In this document: positions 41,154-51,759 of the stretch, in pieces
Numbering within the stretch: the stretch's first letter is position 1
Layout: each line of letters opens with the position of its first letter
Assembly: GCA_018806915.1 (NCBI GenBank)
Contig: JAGKQI010000080.1
Span: 62,001 to 126,000, forward strand
DNA from: Phytophthora colocasiae
Taxonomy: Eukaryota > Oomycota > Peronosporomycetes > Peronosporales > Peronosporaceae
Direction: 5' to 3'
Length of the DNA: 64,000 bases
The notes under the pieces: model-generated
The model's database searches: none
Told to the model about the DNA's origin: nothing
What the model saw: only the letters and a program-made list of their open reading frames with translations
Position numbers and translations under genes: made by a program

Positions 41154-43864
41154 AGAGAGAAAGTAGTCTATTTAACTTTATGCGTTATTAGCTACTTGAT
41201 ATAAATACAATCTCCTCGGAAGAGCGAGTACTTGCTGCTCATGCCAGGAGGCCTTCGGGAGCGATGCATTCCCATTTGCCCACTTGCCATCCTCAATGGC
41301 CAATTCCGTCTAGCATTTCAAGCTGATCTGTAGCTGAAGACCTTGGATCCGCAGCTGGGGTGTTCGTTGCTCGCTTTTGGCCACCGCTAGCATCTGATGC
41401 TCACATTGGGCCCACATAGCGTCGACTTGTTCTTTCTTCGACCATACTTTTCCGTCATGGACCACTTGATTCCGGATCTGCCATAATATGGCGATCCCTA
41501 TGCTGCAAAAAGCCCACCAAATTCGGTATGGTTGCTGCTCATATTCCTTCTTCCATCGGCCGTAGCGGGCTTTTAGCCGTACTTGGAATTGCTGTGATAT
41601 CGGTGGTGCCGTCCTCGCCGAAATATAATCCTTATATTGCCGCAGGTGTGCTTCCGTTACTTCGTACCCCGTCCAGTGTTGCAGTATTCGAATCCACCAT
41701 TCCTTCGCCCGCCGACAATCCCACAGAATGTGTGCTAACGTATTTGTGTTAGTGGTCGGCTTGCGGTCCTCGTCCAGTGGGCACTTGCTGCCAGGCAGTC
41801 TGCCTGTGTAGTACATATTCAACTGGGACGTCGCTACCCGGTACATCACCCAGACCTGGTAGCTGGTAAGTGTGTCTTGGTGATCCCACAATTCTTTTGG
41901 CTGCTGGCTCTGAAGCCCGCTTGCCCACGAGTTTGCGAGGCGTGTCTTCGCCCATTTGGTGAGAATAGCTCCCGCCGGCTTGGAAAGTCGTTTCAAGCAC
42001 CATTTCTTCACGTTCTTTTTCAAATGCTTCAGTAGATGCCGATTAGACTTGGAGCCATCAACCGTCCAAGGAAATTCGTGGAGGAGTGGATGGGCTTCAA
42101 ACACCAGTATCTTCCCTTCCATCGGAATTTCTTCGACCTTCTCGTCCCTGAAAAAATTGGTGTCATAGCTCTCCACCTTCCATGTGACTCCGTCAACTCT
42201 TTGACGGAGTTTCACTGCGTCGAGGCCTGTCGAGGATTGTCCCGTGACGACACCACTAGGGGTCTTGGTCCATACTAGCGTGGCCAAACTCGACGGGGCC
42301 TGGCGTAACTTCAACGGGGGAGGTTGTCCGATAACACCCCCCACGGGCACTCTGGGAGAACATAGGATGATAGCGATCGCCCATCTCTCTATTTTGGCTA
42401 TCGTGTGGCCCTTTTCCCCGATCCGCTGCACCCTGAAGGAGAAGCTTGTTTCCGAGGTACGTTGAATGTGGAGATCTTGAATAGCGGACACTCTCAACTT
42501 GGCATATTTCTTCCTGGTTAGCTCAGGTGCTGAAGCTTCTGGAATCCATGGGTTGTCTGCCCAGGAAAATGTGCCCCAGAATGTCTCTACCTCTCGTGGC
42601 ATCAGCTGATGGAAGGGTATATTCTCGAGATCCACCAATATCCGCTCCATATCCTGAGGTTGTCTCGTAGCACTGCGTGGTTCCGACATCGCCCTATGAC
42701 TCAGCGTAGCAATGTGCCTGTGCACATACCGCGTAATTTGCTCCACCTTTGCTGGCGGAGGCGCTAAGTACTCCCCCAGTTCTTGTCTTACTCGTTGTTG
42801 AGGGTTGAATACGGCCTTCTGCGCCTTCTTCCGGGCTGGCCGTCTTGGACTCACACCTTCTCCATGCTGAATTCCGACCCAGAATCTCCAGGCCGCTTTA
42901 TATTCATCATCCTGGCTGAGTAACCATAGCATCGATCCTGTGACCCGTTGCGTCTGGATCGCCACTGGGATTGCGACGAGGCCTAGACCGCCTGCTTCTC
43001 GTGGTTGGAAGATCAACAGCGGAGACATTTTGTGTCGGCTTGGGTCGTCCTTCATTTGCTTTTTCCAGATAAATTGCTTCTGGATATTGATAAGGAGCTC
43101 CAGCACTTGCGGTGGGGTAGCGAATACCTTTGCTGTGAACAGGATTGCTGGTAGTACGACCGTGTTGAAGAGGTCTACCCTATCTTGTACAGTCGTCGAC
43201 GCTTCTTCTGCTGTCACCATCCGACGCTTGATGGCCCGGATGCGCTGTGCCCAATTAACCTGTTGTTGATCCACCACCCCAAGTTCATATCCTAGGTACT
43301 TCTGAGTCCGTCCTTGCTGCAGAACCGGAATGCCGTGCCACTCCGTACCCACTACTGCTGTGTTCAGGAAAATGAAACAACTTTTTGCTGGTTGAACATG
43401 GAGGCCCGAAATTCTTCCAAATGCCTGGATCACTTCCAGTGCATCCGGTAATTGACTGCTGTGCTGTAGGAACAGTGAGGAGTCGTCCACAAATGCAGAG
43501 AATTTGTGTTCACGCTTCCTTGGATCCCCAGGTACCGTCATTCCCGTAATGGTTGACTGCTTAGTCACCGCTATCGCCAGCACCTCGACCGCTAGGATGA
43601 CCAACAGCGGAGCTAAAGGACACCCTTGTCGTATTCCGGACCTGACTTCCATCGCTTGTGATTTCTCTCCATTTACAAGGAAGTGGGCTGTCGTGCCTAA
43701 GTGCAGTCGTTCCATTAGGGAGACAAATTCCTTCGCGAAACCAAACTGGCGAAGTACCTCCATGAGATATACCCGGTCCACTGTGTCATATGCCTTTGCA
43801 AAGTCGAGGAGCAAGATACCCGGGCTATCATCTGGAGAACCGCCCTCCCCGTGAAATCTCGTCT
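41154..43864 (-). mobile_element. 5'-truncated LINE-type retrotransposon with 18-bp target duplications
   Basis: The insert is bracketed by CGCAGAGCTGTTAGGTAG at 41136-41153 and 43865-43882; the uninterrupted site is present in units 2-4. The 3' end (left) carries a CT-rich tail rather than poly(A). The 5' side is truncated within the reverse transcriptase, as usual for target-primed insertions. Confidence 0.92.
41310..43814 (-). pseudogene. LINE ORF2 fragment: reverse transcriptase and zinc-binding C-terminus
   Basis: The frame begins within RT at the first catalytic motif ([13 protein letters not shown]), then [12 protein letters not shown] and the catalytic FVDDSSLF, a variant of YxDD. 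The rest includes a zf-RVT-like region near the C-terminus ([25 protein letters not shown]). The endonuclease and the first part of RT are absent because of the 5' truncation, but the remaining 834 codons are open, indicating a recent insertion. It would not be functional alone. Confidence 0.87.
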
Positions 43865-43882
43865 CGCAGAGCTGTTAGGTAG

Positions 43883-44338
43883 ATGAAGGATGGAGACGAA
43901 TAGAGTAATGCATAGAATAAGTCTTGAGTATAGATGAAGAATGGGCTTGTGGAAAATGGTCAATTAACCCTTCTGCGAAGCAAGGGACTAAACTATAGTT
44001 TACAAAATTAAGTCAATGACTTGTAAAAGGGCACTTTAAGCGAAATCCCAAGATCATCCATGCCTCAAATCTCGCAAGATGCACGACGTCATTATTAATA
44101 CCAGTCACGCCGTGACGACATACTCGAGCCGGAATTTTGGCGTACTTAAGCGGACACGAAGGAGAGTTTCAACCAATGATGAGGCGCTGTACGTCGTTGA
44201 CGTGAAGGGACGTTACAACAGCCCGTGTCCATGGCGTCTCAACATTGGTTGAAAATCAAAGTCACACACACCTTCATGTCCGCTGAAAATTCTCCTCCCT
44301 ACTTCCTAACATTCCAGAATCTGCCAGCTCGAGGAAAG
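43883..44338 (+). other. spacer between CRN units 1 and 2
   Basis: It includes TTAA/CCCTTCTGCG at 43964-43977 and AAAAGGGCACTTTAA about 60 bp on, probably a small old piggyBac-type remnant duplicated with each unit. The unit-2 start is at 44112 and the TTTCAACCAAT inverted repeat at about 44167-44253. No gene. Confidence 0.45.
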
Positions 44339-45346
44339 ATGGTGAAGCTTTTCTGTGCGATAGTTGGTGCGGCGGGCAGCGCGTTCGAGGTGGGCATCGA
44401 CGACAGTGCTTCAGTGTCGGCGTTGAAGACCGTGATATGGGATGATATCAAAGAGAAGTTTGTAAATGACGAGAGATTCAAGGGTCTTATTGCAAGGGAT
44501 CTACAGCTCTTCCTGGCGAAGTCGGAGGGCGGCCCATGGCTAGAGCTAGACGAGGATGGCGCGGCATCTGTGGCTCTCGATATAGATGGGCACCCTCAAC
44601 ACTCGAACACAAAGCTCATGAAGATGGAATCGATGAAGCTTCTTAAAGAATACGTCGGAGAGCTCCGCGAACAAGATCAGTTCCAAGTTCTCGTGCTGGT
44701 GGTGGTTCCGAAGCAAACCAGTACAGGAAAACGCACTCGTGGACAAGATTGGTTCGTTGACGATAGGATTGTGAAGAAGACTAAAGTGGATGGCGGCGAA
44801 ATCCCGTATTTCACTATGAACCAGTTCCCGCAAATGGCACATCCGGTGACCCGATACAAAAAGGTTTTGGAGAGAGGCGCGTACCGAGTGATCTATGAAC
44901 AATTAATGGGCAGGGTGAAGGAGTCTTTTGAAACCCGATCCCCGGCCAATTTGGTTGTGACGGGAAATCCCGGCACGGGGAAGAGTTGGTTCTACCTCTA
45001 CTGCATCTTTCAGCTAATATTGGGGGACAAAGAGGAAGTGGAGGAGCTCCCTGCTTTTGATTTGGTGCTGAATTTCGACATGTATTATCAATTGTACGAC
45101 GCCAAAACCAAGGAGTTCATTAAATTGAACGAAGATGAAGTTGATATGCTGAGTGGCAAGGACCGCGTGCTTCGGCTTGTCGAGGCGAAATCGACGCACC
45201 TTGTTGGTTGGAAAGGAGTCTCCATTCTATTTGCTTCCCCCGGACTGAAAGGAATGAACGACTACTTAAAAGTTGACTCTCGCAGGTATATTATGCCAGT
45301 GTGGACTTTGGAAGAGATGCAAGACTACAACTCCCTCCTTGATGAC

Positions 45347-45525
45347 TGTCGGAGTTGAATCAAATGCACTCACACACAACTTGTTTGGTTAAAGGAAACT
45401 CTCGGACTGAAGGCAGGTCCGCCGAGTGCGGAATCGATGCCTTTCTACCATCACTCTGCTAGCTAAGTTTCATAAGACGTCTTCAACTTCTCAGATCGTC
45501 TCAAAAGACGGTACGGTTTCCAACA
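45347..45525 (-). repeat. copia LTR (3' side)
   Basis: 179 bp, TGTCGGAG to CCAACA on the plus strand. Contains GTTTCATAAGACGTCTTC. Partner 50673-50851. Confidence 0.95.
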
Positions 45526-45547
45526 CGCCCTCCTCCGAAGTAAATCG

Positions 45548-48500
45548 TTACTGAGGAAGATGCTTCTTAGACAAACCGACCATCGCACATAAAGTCTCGA
45601 GTCTGTCGCTGGCCAGGGGCTTCGTCATGATGTCGGAAGGATTGACTTCGGTCTTGACCTTCCACAAATCCATGGTTCTCTTAGCCACTTGGTCTCTCAC
45701 GAAGTGCCAACGTAACTCGATGTGTCGCGTTCTGCGACTGTAAGTTGGGTTCGTCGCCATGACGAATGCCGCTTGGTTATCAATGCCCATGCGGAACTTA
45801 GTTTCCAACTCCGGAAACACCTCAATCAATACATTGCGAAGCCCTTGGCCGTCCATGCATGCCTCACATGCTGCAACGTACTCCGCCTCTGCGGTAGATT
45901 GAGCTACAATGCTCTGACGCCTAGATGCCCATGAAATGGCACCGCCCGCCATGCAATGCACAAAGCCCGTGATGCTCTTGCGTGTATCTGGGTCATTTCC
46001 CCAGTCAGAGTCACAATATCCATCCACAACCAGCTCTGGGTTCTGCTTTCCACTCTTCTCCCTGGAGTACACAATTCCTAGCGTTTTGGTCCCAATGAGG
46101 TACCGCAGTACTCTCTTGGCTGCACCGATATGCTGCTGTGTAGGATTCTGTACGTAGCGACTGAGCTGACCAACCACAAACGCGATATCCGGTCTCGTGC
46201 AGGTTGTCAAGTACATCAAAGATCCGACCAGCTCACGATATGGAAACGTCTTGCCATTTGCGGCCACCTGCTTCCGTTGATCTGTGTCGGTGTCTTTCAC
46301 CGTCAAACGCATGTTTGTCTCCATTGGTATTCTACTGGGATGAGCGTCAGTAAAGTTGAACCGCTCAATGACCTCCTCGCAGTACTTGGTCTGGTGTATC
46401 TTAATAGACTTTTCGTTCTGCTCCACCTGAACTCCCAAGTAAGTGTTGAGTAGGCCCTGGTCCTTGAGGCCGTAGTCCATGTCGAGTTTATCGAACATCT
46501 TCTTCTTGAACTCCTCGTTCTTGGTTGCACACAAGATGTCGTCAACATAGAGAAGAACAATGACGAACTCGCCGTCTTTATCGTAGAAGTACAGACATGG
46601 CTCAGTCTTGCACTGCTTGAACCCGTAGTTCACGAACCAGTTATTCACTTCCGAATTCCACTCTCTCCCGGACTGCCGTAGCCCGTATAGTGCTTTGTTG
46701 ATGATGTAAATCATCCCGCCATCCTCGCACGGATAGCCTTCGACCTCCTCCAGATACTGCTTAATGCCTAGCGCAGCACTGAGGTAGGCTGTGTTTACAT
46801 CTCCTTGGTAGATCACCAGGTTCAGAAGAATGCACACTGCAACAAACATTCTGAATGTCGCCATGCGAGCGACCGGCGAGAATGTGTCTGTGAAATCAAT
46901 TCCGAAACGCTGCTTATCACCTCGAGCCACGACTCGTGCTTTGAAGGTCACAATGTAGCCTAAGTGATCCGTCTTCACGTCGAAAACCCACATTGTCTTG
47001 ATGGCATGCTGTCCTGCCGGCATATCCGATCTTGGAATCTGCTTCAGCACATCCTTGGACTTCAGTGCAGCCATCTCCTTGTCCATAGCCTCTTTCCAGA
47101 AACTCGATTGTTTTGACCTCATTGCTTCTCTGTAGTTCGTGGGTATTTTGATGTCACTAGCCCGTAAACCACCCTTGCCGCGTCGATCCTCATGCAGCGC
47201 TTTGAACGCCGAACAAACCTCAAAATCTTCGAATGGTTTACGCTCAGCAATTTCTCGGAGTCCAGCTCGTCTTGCTGCTATCACTCGCTGTGCGTTCACC
47301 TTGGTACGCTTCCGGTCTTGTGTGCAGCGAACCTCTTCGTCCCTAGGGTGTACTTTTCCCACTAGCATCTGCTGAGGAAATCCAAGAACATCATCCCGGA
47401 CTGGGATCTGTATTGTTTGCCTTGGAGGATCATCTACTTCGTCACTCAGGTTGCTGTTCCACTCAGCTTCATGTTCATCACTCGGGTCAAACAAGAAATC
47501 GCATCCATTCTCGTCACTCTCCACATCTTCTGAGACTGAAACAAGGTCTGTAACGTGATTAGCAACATCTTCGTGTTCAAACTCAATGAATTCTCCGCCT
47601 GCAAAATCGTCATCACCGTCAAATTCACAATTATCGTGTTCACTCACTGCCGCATCGGCATCGTCATCGCTCTCGACTTGAGCATCGTCAAAATCAACGT
47701 CCTCGCTCTCGATGCTCACTTGAGCATCGTCAAAATCACCGTCATGTTCACGATGTTCATCCTCGTTCTCATGTCCCTCGGTGCTGGCATCGTCTTCGCC
47801 CTCCTGCGTTTGAACTAACGCAAGCTCGTAGTCCGGCATGGAACTATTCTCCAACATGTCTTGCCATACTTGTTGGTCTTCATCGGCCAGTTTGCTGCTT
47901 GGCGTGCTACTTGGTGCATCCTCGAATGTAGGTAGTACACTGTTCTGTACCATCTCATTCCACTGAGTCGCTCTCTCGGCATCCAGCTCTTCACTCTCAG
48001 CCACACTGACCATGTCCACGTTACTGTCTTCGCGAACTGAATCTGCATCACACTCCGCGTGTTGTGAAGATTCTTCACTGTCACTATCTCCATCGTCAAA
48101 GTAGCCATCTTCGACAAACTCTGTAAACGTTTGCAGCCATTTGTTCACTTTGGCCTTGAACGTACCGCCGTATCTGTCCTTATACTTAATTGACTCGTTC
48201 ACTTTCACGTCTGCAACGAAGCCTTTCTGATGCTCCGTAGGGAAATACACTTGACAACCCACAACATCTTCCTGGTAGCCGATAAGAAATCCCACCTTGC
48301 AGTTCACAGCCAACTTCGTACGCTTGGCGACCGGAGTGTGGCAATACACCAGTGAACCAAAAGTCCGGATATGATGAAGATCCGGTTTCGTTCCATACAC
48401 CATTTCATACGGCGTACGGCCAGCCCCCTTACAGAAAACTCTGTTCTTGATGTAGACTGCAGTTTGTAGGGCATGTGTCCAGAACGACCTCGGTAACCCC

Positions 48501-50605
48501 GAGTCGTGCATCATGGTCTTGACCATACTGATCAAAGTCTGGTGAGTCCGCTCTACCAGGTTCAACTGCGACGATGTGGGACCAACTTTGGTGTGAACAA
48601 TTCCCTTGTCTGCGTACCAACGCTCCATTGCATTGTTGCAAAACTCCTTGCCTTTGTCCGTTAGCACCTCCTTCACAGGTCCAATAACTTCGTCGTCTTT
48701 ATCGTGAGTCTCAGCACACCACTGGCGAGTCACAACTGTGTCCACCCGGCGTCCGTGTTGCCGTTCGGCCCACGCGATATACTGCTTCATGTATTCGTTC
48801 ACTTTCCCTTCTGTCTTAGACTTCAACAGGTATGTGGTCACGAAGCGAGAGAATCCGTCCATAATGACCAACACTGCACTGTACTGTGTCCCATTGTGTA
48901 GACCAGGAATCAATAAGTCAGCGAAGATCATGTCATTCACCTTCTCGATGTTGCGCTCGAGCTTCTTGCGAAACGACTTACGTCTCTGCTTGCCGAAATG
49001 ACAGTCAGCGCAATCCATTTTCTCACGTTTCTTTAGCATGATGCCCTTGGCCATCCCGCGATCAACCATCAGGCGTATGTACTCTGGACAAGTGTGTCCG
49101 AGGCGCGTGTGCCAGACGTCAAGATCCTCAACTCCATCAGTCACTGCAAAATTTGCCAGTACACGCTTCTTAACTGCTGCAGTCTTCTTGCTGTTGACTT
49201 TGACACCACCAATATTGTGCACTTCGACAGTCCATAAGCGATGGTCTTGTTTCGTTCGAATCACCTCTGTACCATCCTTTGACATGCCGAAAATCATTGC
49301 CTCCTGATCCCAAGACATCTTGAATCCCTGCTCCAATGCTTGTCCCGGCGAGAACAGGTTGCATCCAGCCGCAGGTACATATAGTACATCCTCCACGAAA
49401 ACGAAAACCATCTCTTCATCAATCATACTGGCTAGTAGAATCGTTCCAAATCCTTCTGCTTGGGCATCAACACCATCAGCAAACCCTGATATTGTCGGGT
49501 TCCAGTCACTGTCCTCCATGCTGTTCAACACAGTGAAATACTCCTTACTGGTCACAATGTGAGCGTTGGTCCCGCTATCGAAGTACCAACGGCTTGGATC
49601 GTAGTTCTTAGCGACGCGCTTCACTACTTCTCCCACCACCACGTCACGTTTGTGTGCGATGTTGACAACTTCATCTGCGTTTTGTGAGGTCACTTCTTCC
49701 ACAGACTTCTCACCAATGCGTGCCATCTTGGCCTGTCCATTCTTCTTGGCGCTGGATTTCTCCTCCAGCTCTGGGCAGTTGCTCTTATAGTGGCCTTTGA
49801 CACCACAATTAAAACACTCGATCTCAGTCTTCGGTGTCTTCTTCTTAGTTGAGTCACCAGAAGGTTTGTTGCTGCTGTCTTTCTGGTTTCCTGAAGAACT
49901 TACTTTCTTCTTGGAGCCTTGATTATTCCCAAATGCATTCTTCTCCCAGTCCTTGCTACGAGACTCAGCCGTGAGAATCAATTCTCGCAACAACTCAGGT
50001 GTGTATTTGCCCATATTGGAGCTAAATAGCACTTTTCTTCGGAGTTCGTTGTAGCAAATTTGCGTCGGGAGACTTCTTAGCAGCATATCCACCATCTGGA
50101 GGTCGCTCAGTGGCGAGCCGAGCTCGTCGAGTTCGTTCTTGATGCGAAACATGGTGTACAAGTGTGCACGCACGTCACCATTCGTGCGCAGATGAGTCCG
50201 GTGCAGCTCTCCTTGTAAGCGGTACACTTTCTGCGCCTTGGTGGCATCGTTGTTCTTTCCTTCGTAGATCTTGCACAGCTCAGCCCACATGTCGGTACCA
50301 TTCTTCTGGTCCATCAACTGCTGAGCGAGTGTGGTCTTCAGCGAGCCCATGATCAGCATCTGGATCTTGGCTTGCTTCTTGGTGTGCTCATCCTTCTCGT
50401 CTTGACTCCACTGGTCGTCTTCCTTGACCTTACCGGTCGCGATCTGCTCGAGCAAGTCTCTCTGGAACGCCACAGTCATGGCTTTCTTGTAGAAAGGCCA
50501 GTTCTCTCCGTCCCAATGCACTGGGTTGCCGGACGAGTTGATGTGGAACTTCTTGTCCTTGTTGCTTTTGCGTCTGTCGTCGTCTGAGTCGCTTGAGGAT
50601 GGCAT
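45548..50605 (-). CDS. copia Gag-Pol polyprotein, intact
   Basis: The frame is open from 50695, but the ATG at 50605 (MPSSSDSDDD) is the sensible start, giving 1,685 residues. In order: a copia-type Gag with a C-x2-C-x4-H-x4-C knuckle (CFNCGVKGHYKSNC); protease YFDSGTNAHIV, with DSGT instead of the usual DSGA; pre-integrase LDVWHTRLGH; integrase zinc finger ending CADCHFGKQ and core with DGFSRF and the Glu in NLVERTH; an acidic spacer; RT with LLYVDDIL; and RNase H with YCDSDWGNDPDTRKS and STAEAEYVA. All catalytic positions I can check are present. Gag-Pol sits in one frame, as is common in this superfamily. Confidence 0.95.
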   Translation of the reverse strand: MPSSSDSDDDRRKSNKDKKFHINSSGNPVHWDGENWPFYKKAMTVAFQRDLLEQIATGKVKEDDQWSQDEKDEHTKKQAKIQMLIMGSLKTTLAQQLMDQKNGTDMWAELCKIYEGKNNDATKAQKVYRLQGELHRTHLRTNGDVRAHLYTMFRIKNELDELGSPLSDLQMVDMLLRSLPTQICYNELRRKVLFSSNMGKYTPELLRELILTAESRSKDWEKNAFGNNQGSKKKVSSSGNQKDSSNKPSGDSTKKKTPKTEIECFNCGVKGHYKSNCPELEEKSSAKKNGQAKMARIGEKSVEEVTSQNADEVVNIAHKRDVVVGEVVKRVAKNYDPSRWYFDSGTNAHIVTSKEYFTVLNSMEDSDWNPTISGFADGVDAQAEGFGTILLASMIDEEMVFVFVEDVLYVPAAGCNLFSPGQALEQGFKMSWDQEAMIFGMSKDGTEVIRTKQDHRLWTVEVHNIGGVKVNSKKTAAVKKRVLANFAVTDGVEDLDVWHTRLGHTCPEYIRLMVDRGMAKGIMLKKREKMDCADCHFGKQRRKSFRKKLERNIEKVNDMIFADLLIPGLHNGTQYSAVLVIMDGFSRFVTTYLLKSKTEGKVNEYMKQYIAWAERQHGRRVDTVVTRQWCAETHDKDDEVIGPVKEVLTDKGKEFCNNAMERWYADKGIVHTKVGPTSSQLNLVERTHQTLISMVKTMMHDSGLPRSFWTHALQTAVYIKNRVFCKGAGRTPYEMVYGTKPDLHHIRTFGSLVYCHTPVAKRTKLAVNCKVGFLIGYQEDVVGCQVYFPTEHQKGFVADVKVNESIKYKDRYGGTFKAKVNKWLQTFTEFVEDGYFDDGDSDSEESSQHAECDADSVREDSNVDMVSVAESEELDAERATQWNEMVQNSVLPTFEDAPSSTPSSKLADEDQQVWQDMLENSSMPDYELALVQTQEGEDDASTEGHENEDEHREHDGDFDDAQVSIESEDVDFDDAQVESDDDADAAVSEHDNCEFDGDDDFAGGEFIEFEHEDVANHVTDLVSVSEDVESDENGCDFLFDPSDEHEAEWNSNLSDEVDDPPRQTIQIPVRDDVLGFPQQMLVGKVHPRDEEVRCTQDRKRTKVNAQRVIAARRAGLREIAERKPFEDFEVCSAFKALHEDRRGKGGLRASDIKIPTNYREAMRSKQSSFWKEAMDKEMAALKSKDVLKQIPRSDMPAGQHAIKTMWVFDVKTDHLGYIVTFKARVVARGDKQRFGIDFTDTFSPVARMATFRMFVAVCILLNLVIYQGDVNTAYLSAALGIKQYLEEVEGYPCEDGGMIYIINKALYGLRQSGREWNSEVNNWFVNYGFKQCKTEPCLYFYDKDGEFVIVLLYVDDILCATKNEEFKKKMFDKLDMDYGLKDQGLLNTYLGVQVEQNEKSIKIHQTKYCEEVIERFNFTDAHPSRIPMETNMRLTVKDTDTDQRKQVAANGKTFPYRELVGSLMYLTTCTRPDIAFVVGQLSRYVQNPTQQHIGAAKRVLRYLIGTKTLGIVYSREKSGKQNPELVVDGYCDSDWGNDPDTRKSITGFVHCMAGGAISWASRRQSIVAQSTAEAEYVAACEACMDGQGLRNVLIEVFPELETKFRMGIDNQAAFVMATNPTYSRRTRHIELRWHFVRDQVAKRTMDLWKVKTEVNPSDIMTKPLASDRLETLCAMVGLSKKHLPQ

Positions 50606-50654
50606 CTTGTTGTGGTAGTGTTGTTTACCGATGTGTAGCGTAGGTCGTAGCTTG

Positions 50655-50672
50655 GGTTTGGGCTCGTAACCC
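50655..50672 (-). other. primer-binding site resembling an initiator-tRNA anticodon arm
   Basis: Directly inside the right LTR the + strand reads TTTGGGCTCGTAACCC. This matches TGGGCTCATAACCC, the anticodon arm of many eukaryotic initiator tRNA-Met genes, except for one base. Drosophila copia uses an internal fragment of this tRNA as primer, so a half-tRNA primer is suggested. Confidence 0.5.
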
Positions 50673-50851
50673 TGTCGGAGTTGAATCAAATGCACTCACA
50701 CACAACTTGTTTGGTTAAAGGAAACTTTCGGACTGAAGGCAGGTCCGCCGAGTGCGGAATCGATGCCTTTCTACCATCACTCTGCTAGCTAAGTTTCATA
50801 AGACGTCTTCAACTTCTCAGATCGTCTCAAAAGACGGTACGGTTTCCAACA
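50673..50851 (-). repeat. copia LTR (5' side)
   Basis: 179 bp, partner of 45347-45525; target duplication ATGAC follows at 50852-50856. Confidence 0.95.
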
Positions 50852-51759
50852 ATGACATTAAACTCGCAGATGATGCTTTGATCAAGAGATTCGACAAATT
50901 TGGTGGTATTGCCAGATCGGTCTTCGCTCTTTCGGGAACGAGTGAGGAAGCACAACTGGAATCAGCAATTAAGTCGTTTGTTGGGTCGAAGATCTTGTCG
51001 TATGTCAAACTTGATCAAGCTGTGAGAGACAGTATGTACAGCCACCGTGTTATCGCGATGATGCCGAGCACAGACGACTACGCTGACAAGTACTATCTTG
51101 ATTTTTTGTCCGAATACATTGCTGAGAAAGTCATTTTCACGATGTCTGACGATAGTGTCCAAGCGATGTCGCATTTTGCGATAGCACAAGCAGCTGACGA
51201 CTCGGGATCCACAAGTGTGCTACTGGGCAAAGTATACGAGTTGCTGTGCCACAGATGGTTTTCTGTTATACTGCCCATGCAGTCCGAGCCGTTCGAGCTA
51301 AACCTGCGTCCGCTGTCTTCAGCGCCATTACGCACACTCACAATCAAGAAGATAAAGACAGAACGGTTTTCCGCTGTGAAAGATATCGCGAAGCTTCAAC
51401 AGAATACCTACTATCGTCCGACGGCAAAAAACTTTGGTGCTCTGGATGCATTCATCGTGGTCGGGAACGAGTGTTTTGGTTTGCAGATGACCATCAACCT
51501 GGATCATGGAATCAATCATGCGGCACTGAAAAAGGTTTTAGAGGAGCTCAAAAAGTACCACAAGATTGCACAAGATCATTTCCACTTCGTGTTCCTGGTT
51601 CCAAGCAACTTGGCAGGTTCTTTCACGGAACAGTCTCTCCGAACTACGAAGAATAAAGTGCACCAGAAACCAGGGGAAGTAGCTAACGTCAACCAGTACG
51701 TTGCTGCATTCGACGTTATCAAGGCAAATCTAGTCACTTCCAACAAAGCCGAGTCGTGA

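Larger units (their letters stand above)
45347..50851 (-). mobile_element. intact Ty1/copia retrotransposon inserted in CRN copy 2
   Basis: Two 179-bp LTRs (45347-45525 and 50673-50851) start TGTCGGAG and end TTCCAACA on the + strand. They appear to differ at one base (AACTCTCGG against AACTTTCGG). The 5-bp target duplication ATGAC is at 45342-45346 and 50852-50856. A purine-rich tract lies next to the left LTR (CGCCCTCCTCC on +) and a primer-binding-like site next to the right one. The single ORF is uninterrupted, so the element is young and possibly active. Confidence 0.96.
44339..51759 (+). pseudogene. CRN effector copy 2, split by a copia element
   Basis: The 5' part (44339-45346) encodes the CRN N-terminal module and most of the NTPase domain, identical to copy 1 apart from a few changes. 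The copia element sits between 45347 and 50851 with ATGAC duplicated on both sides. The 3' part resumes at 50857 and runs to the normal stop at 51759. The gene is disrupted by the insertion; the 5' half ends after a few LTR codons at 45358. The 3' half carries the ILP tripeptide near VILPMQSEPF that copies 3 and 4 have and copy 1 lacks. No other lesion is seen. Confidence 0.92.
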
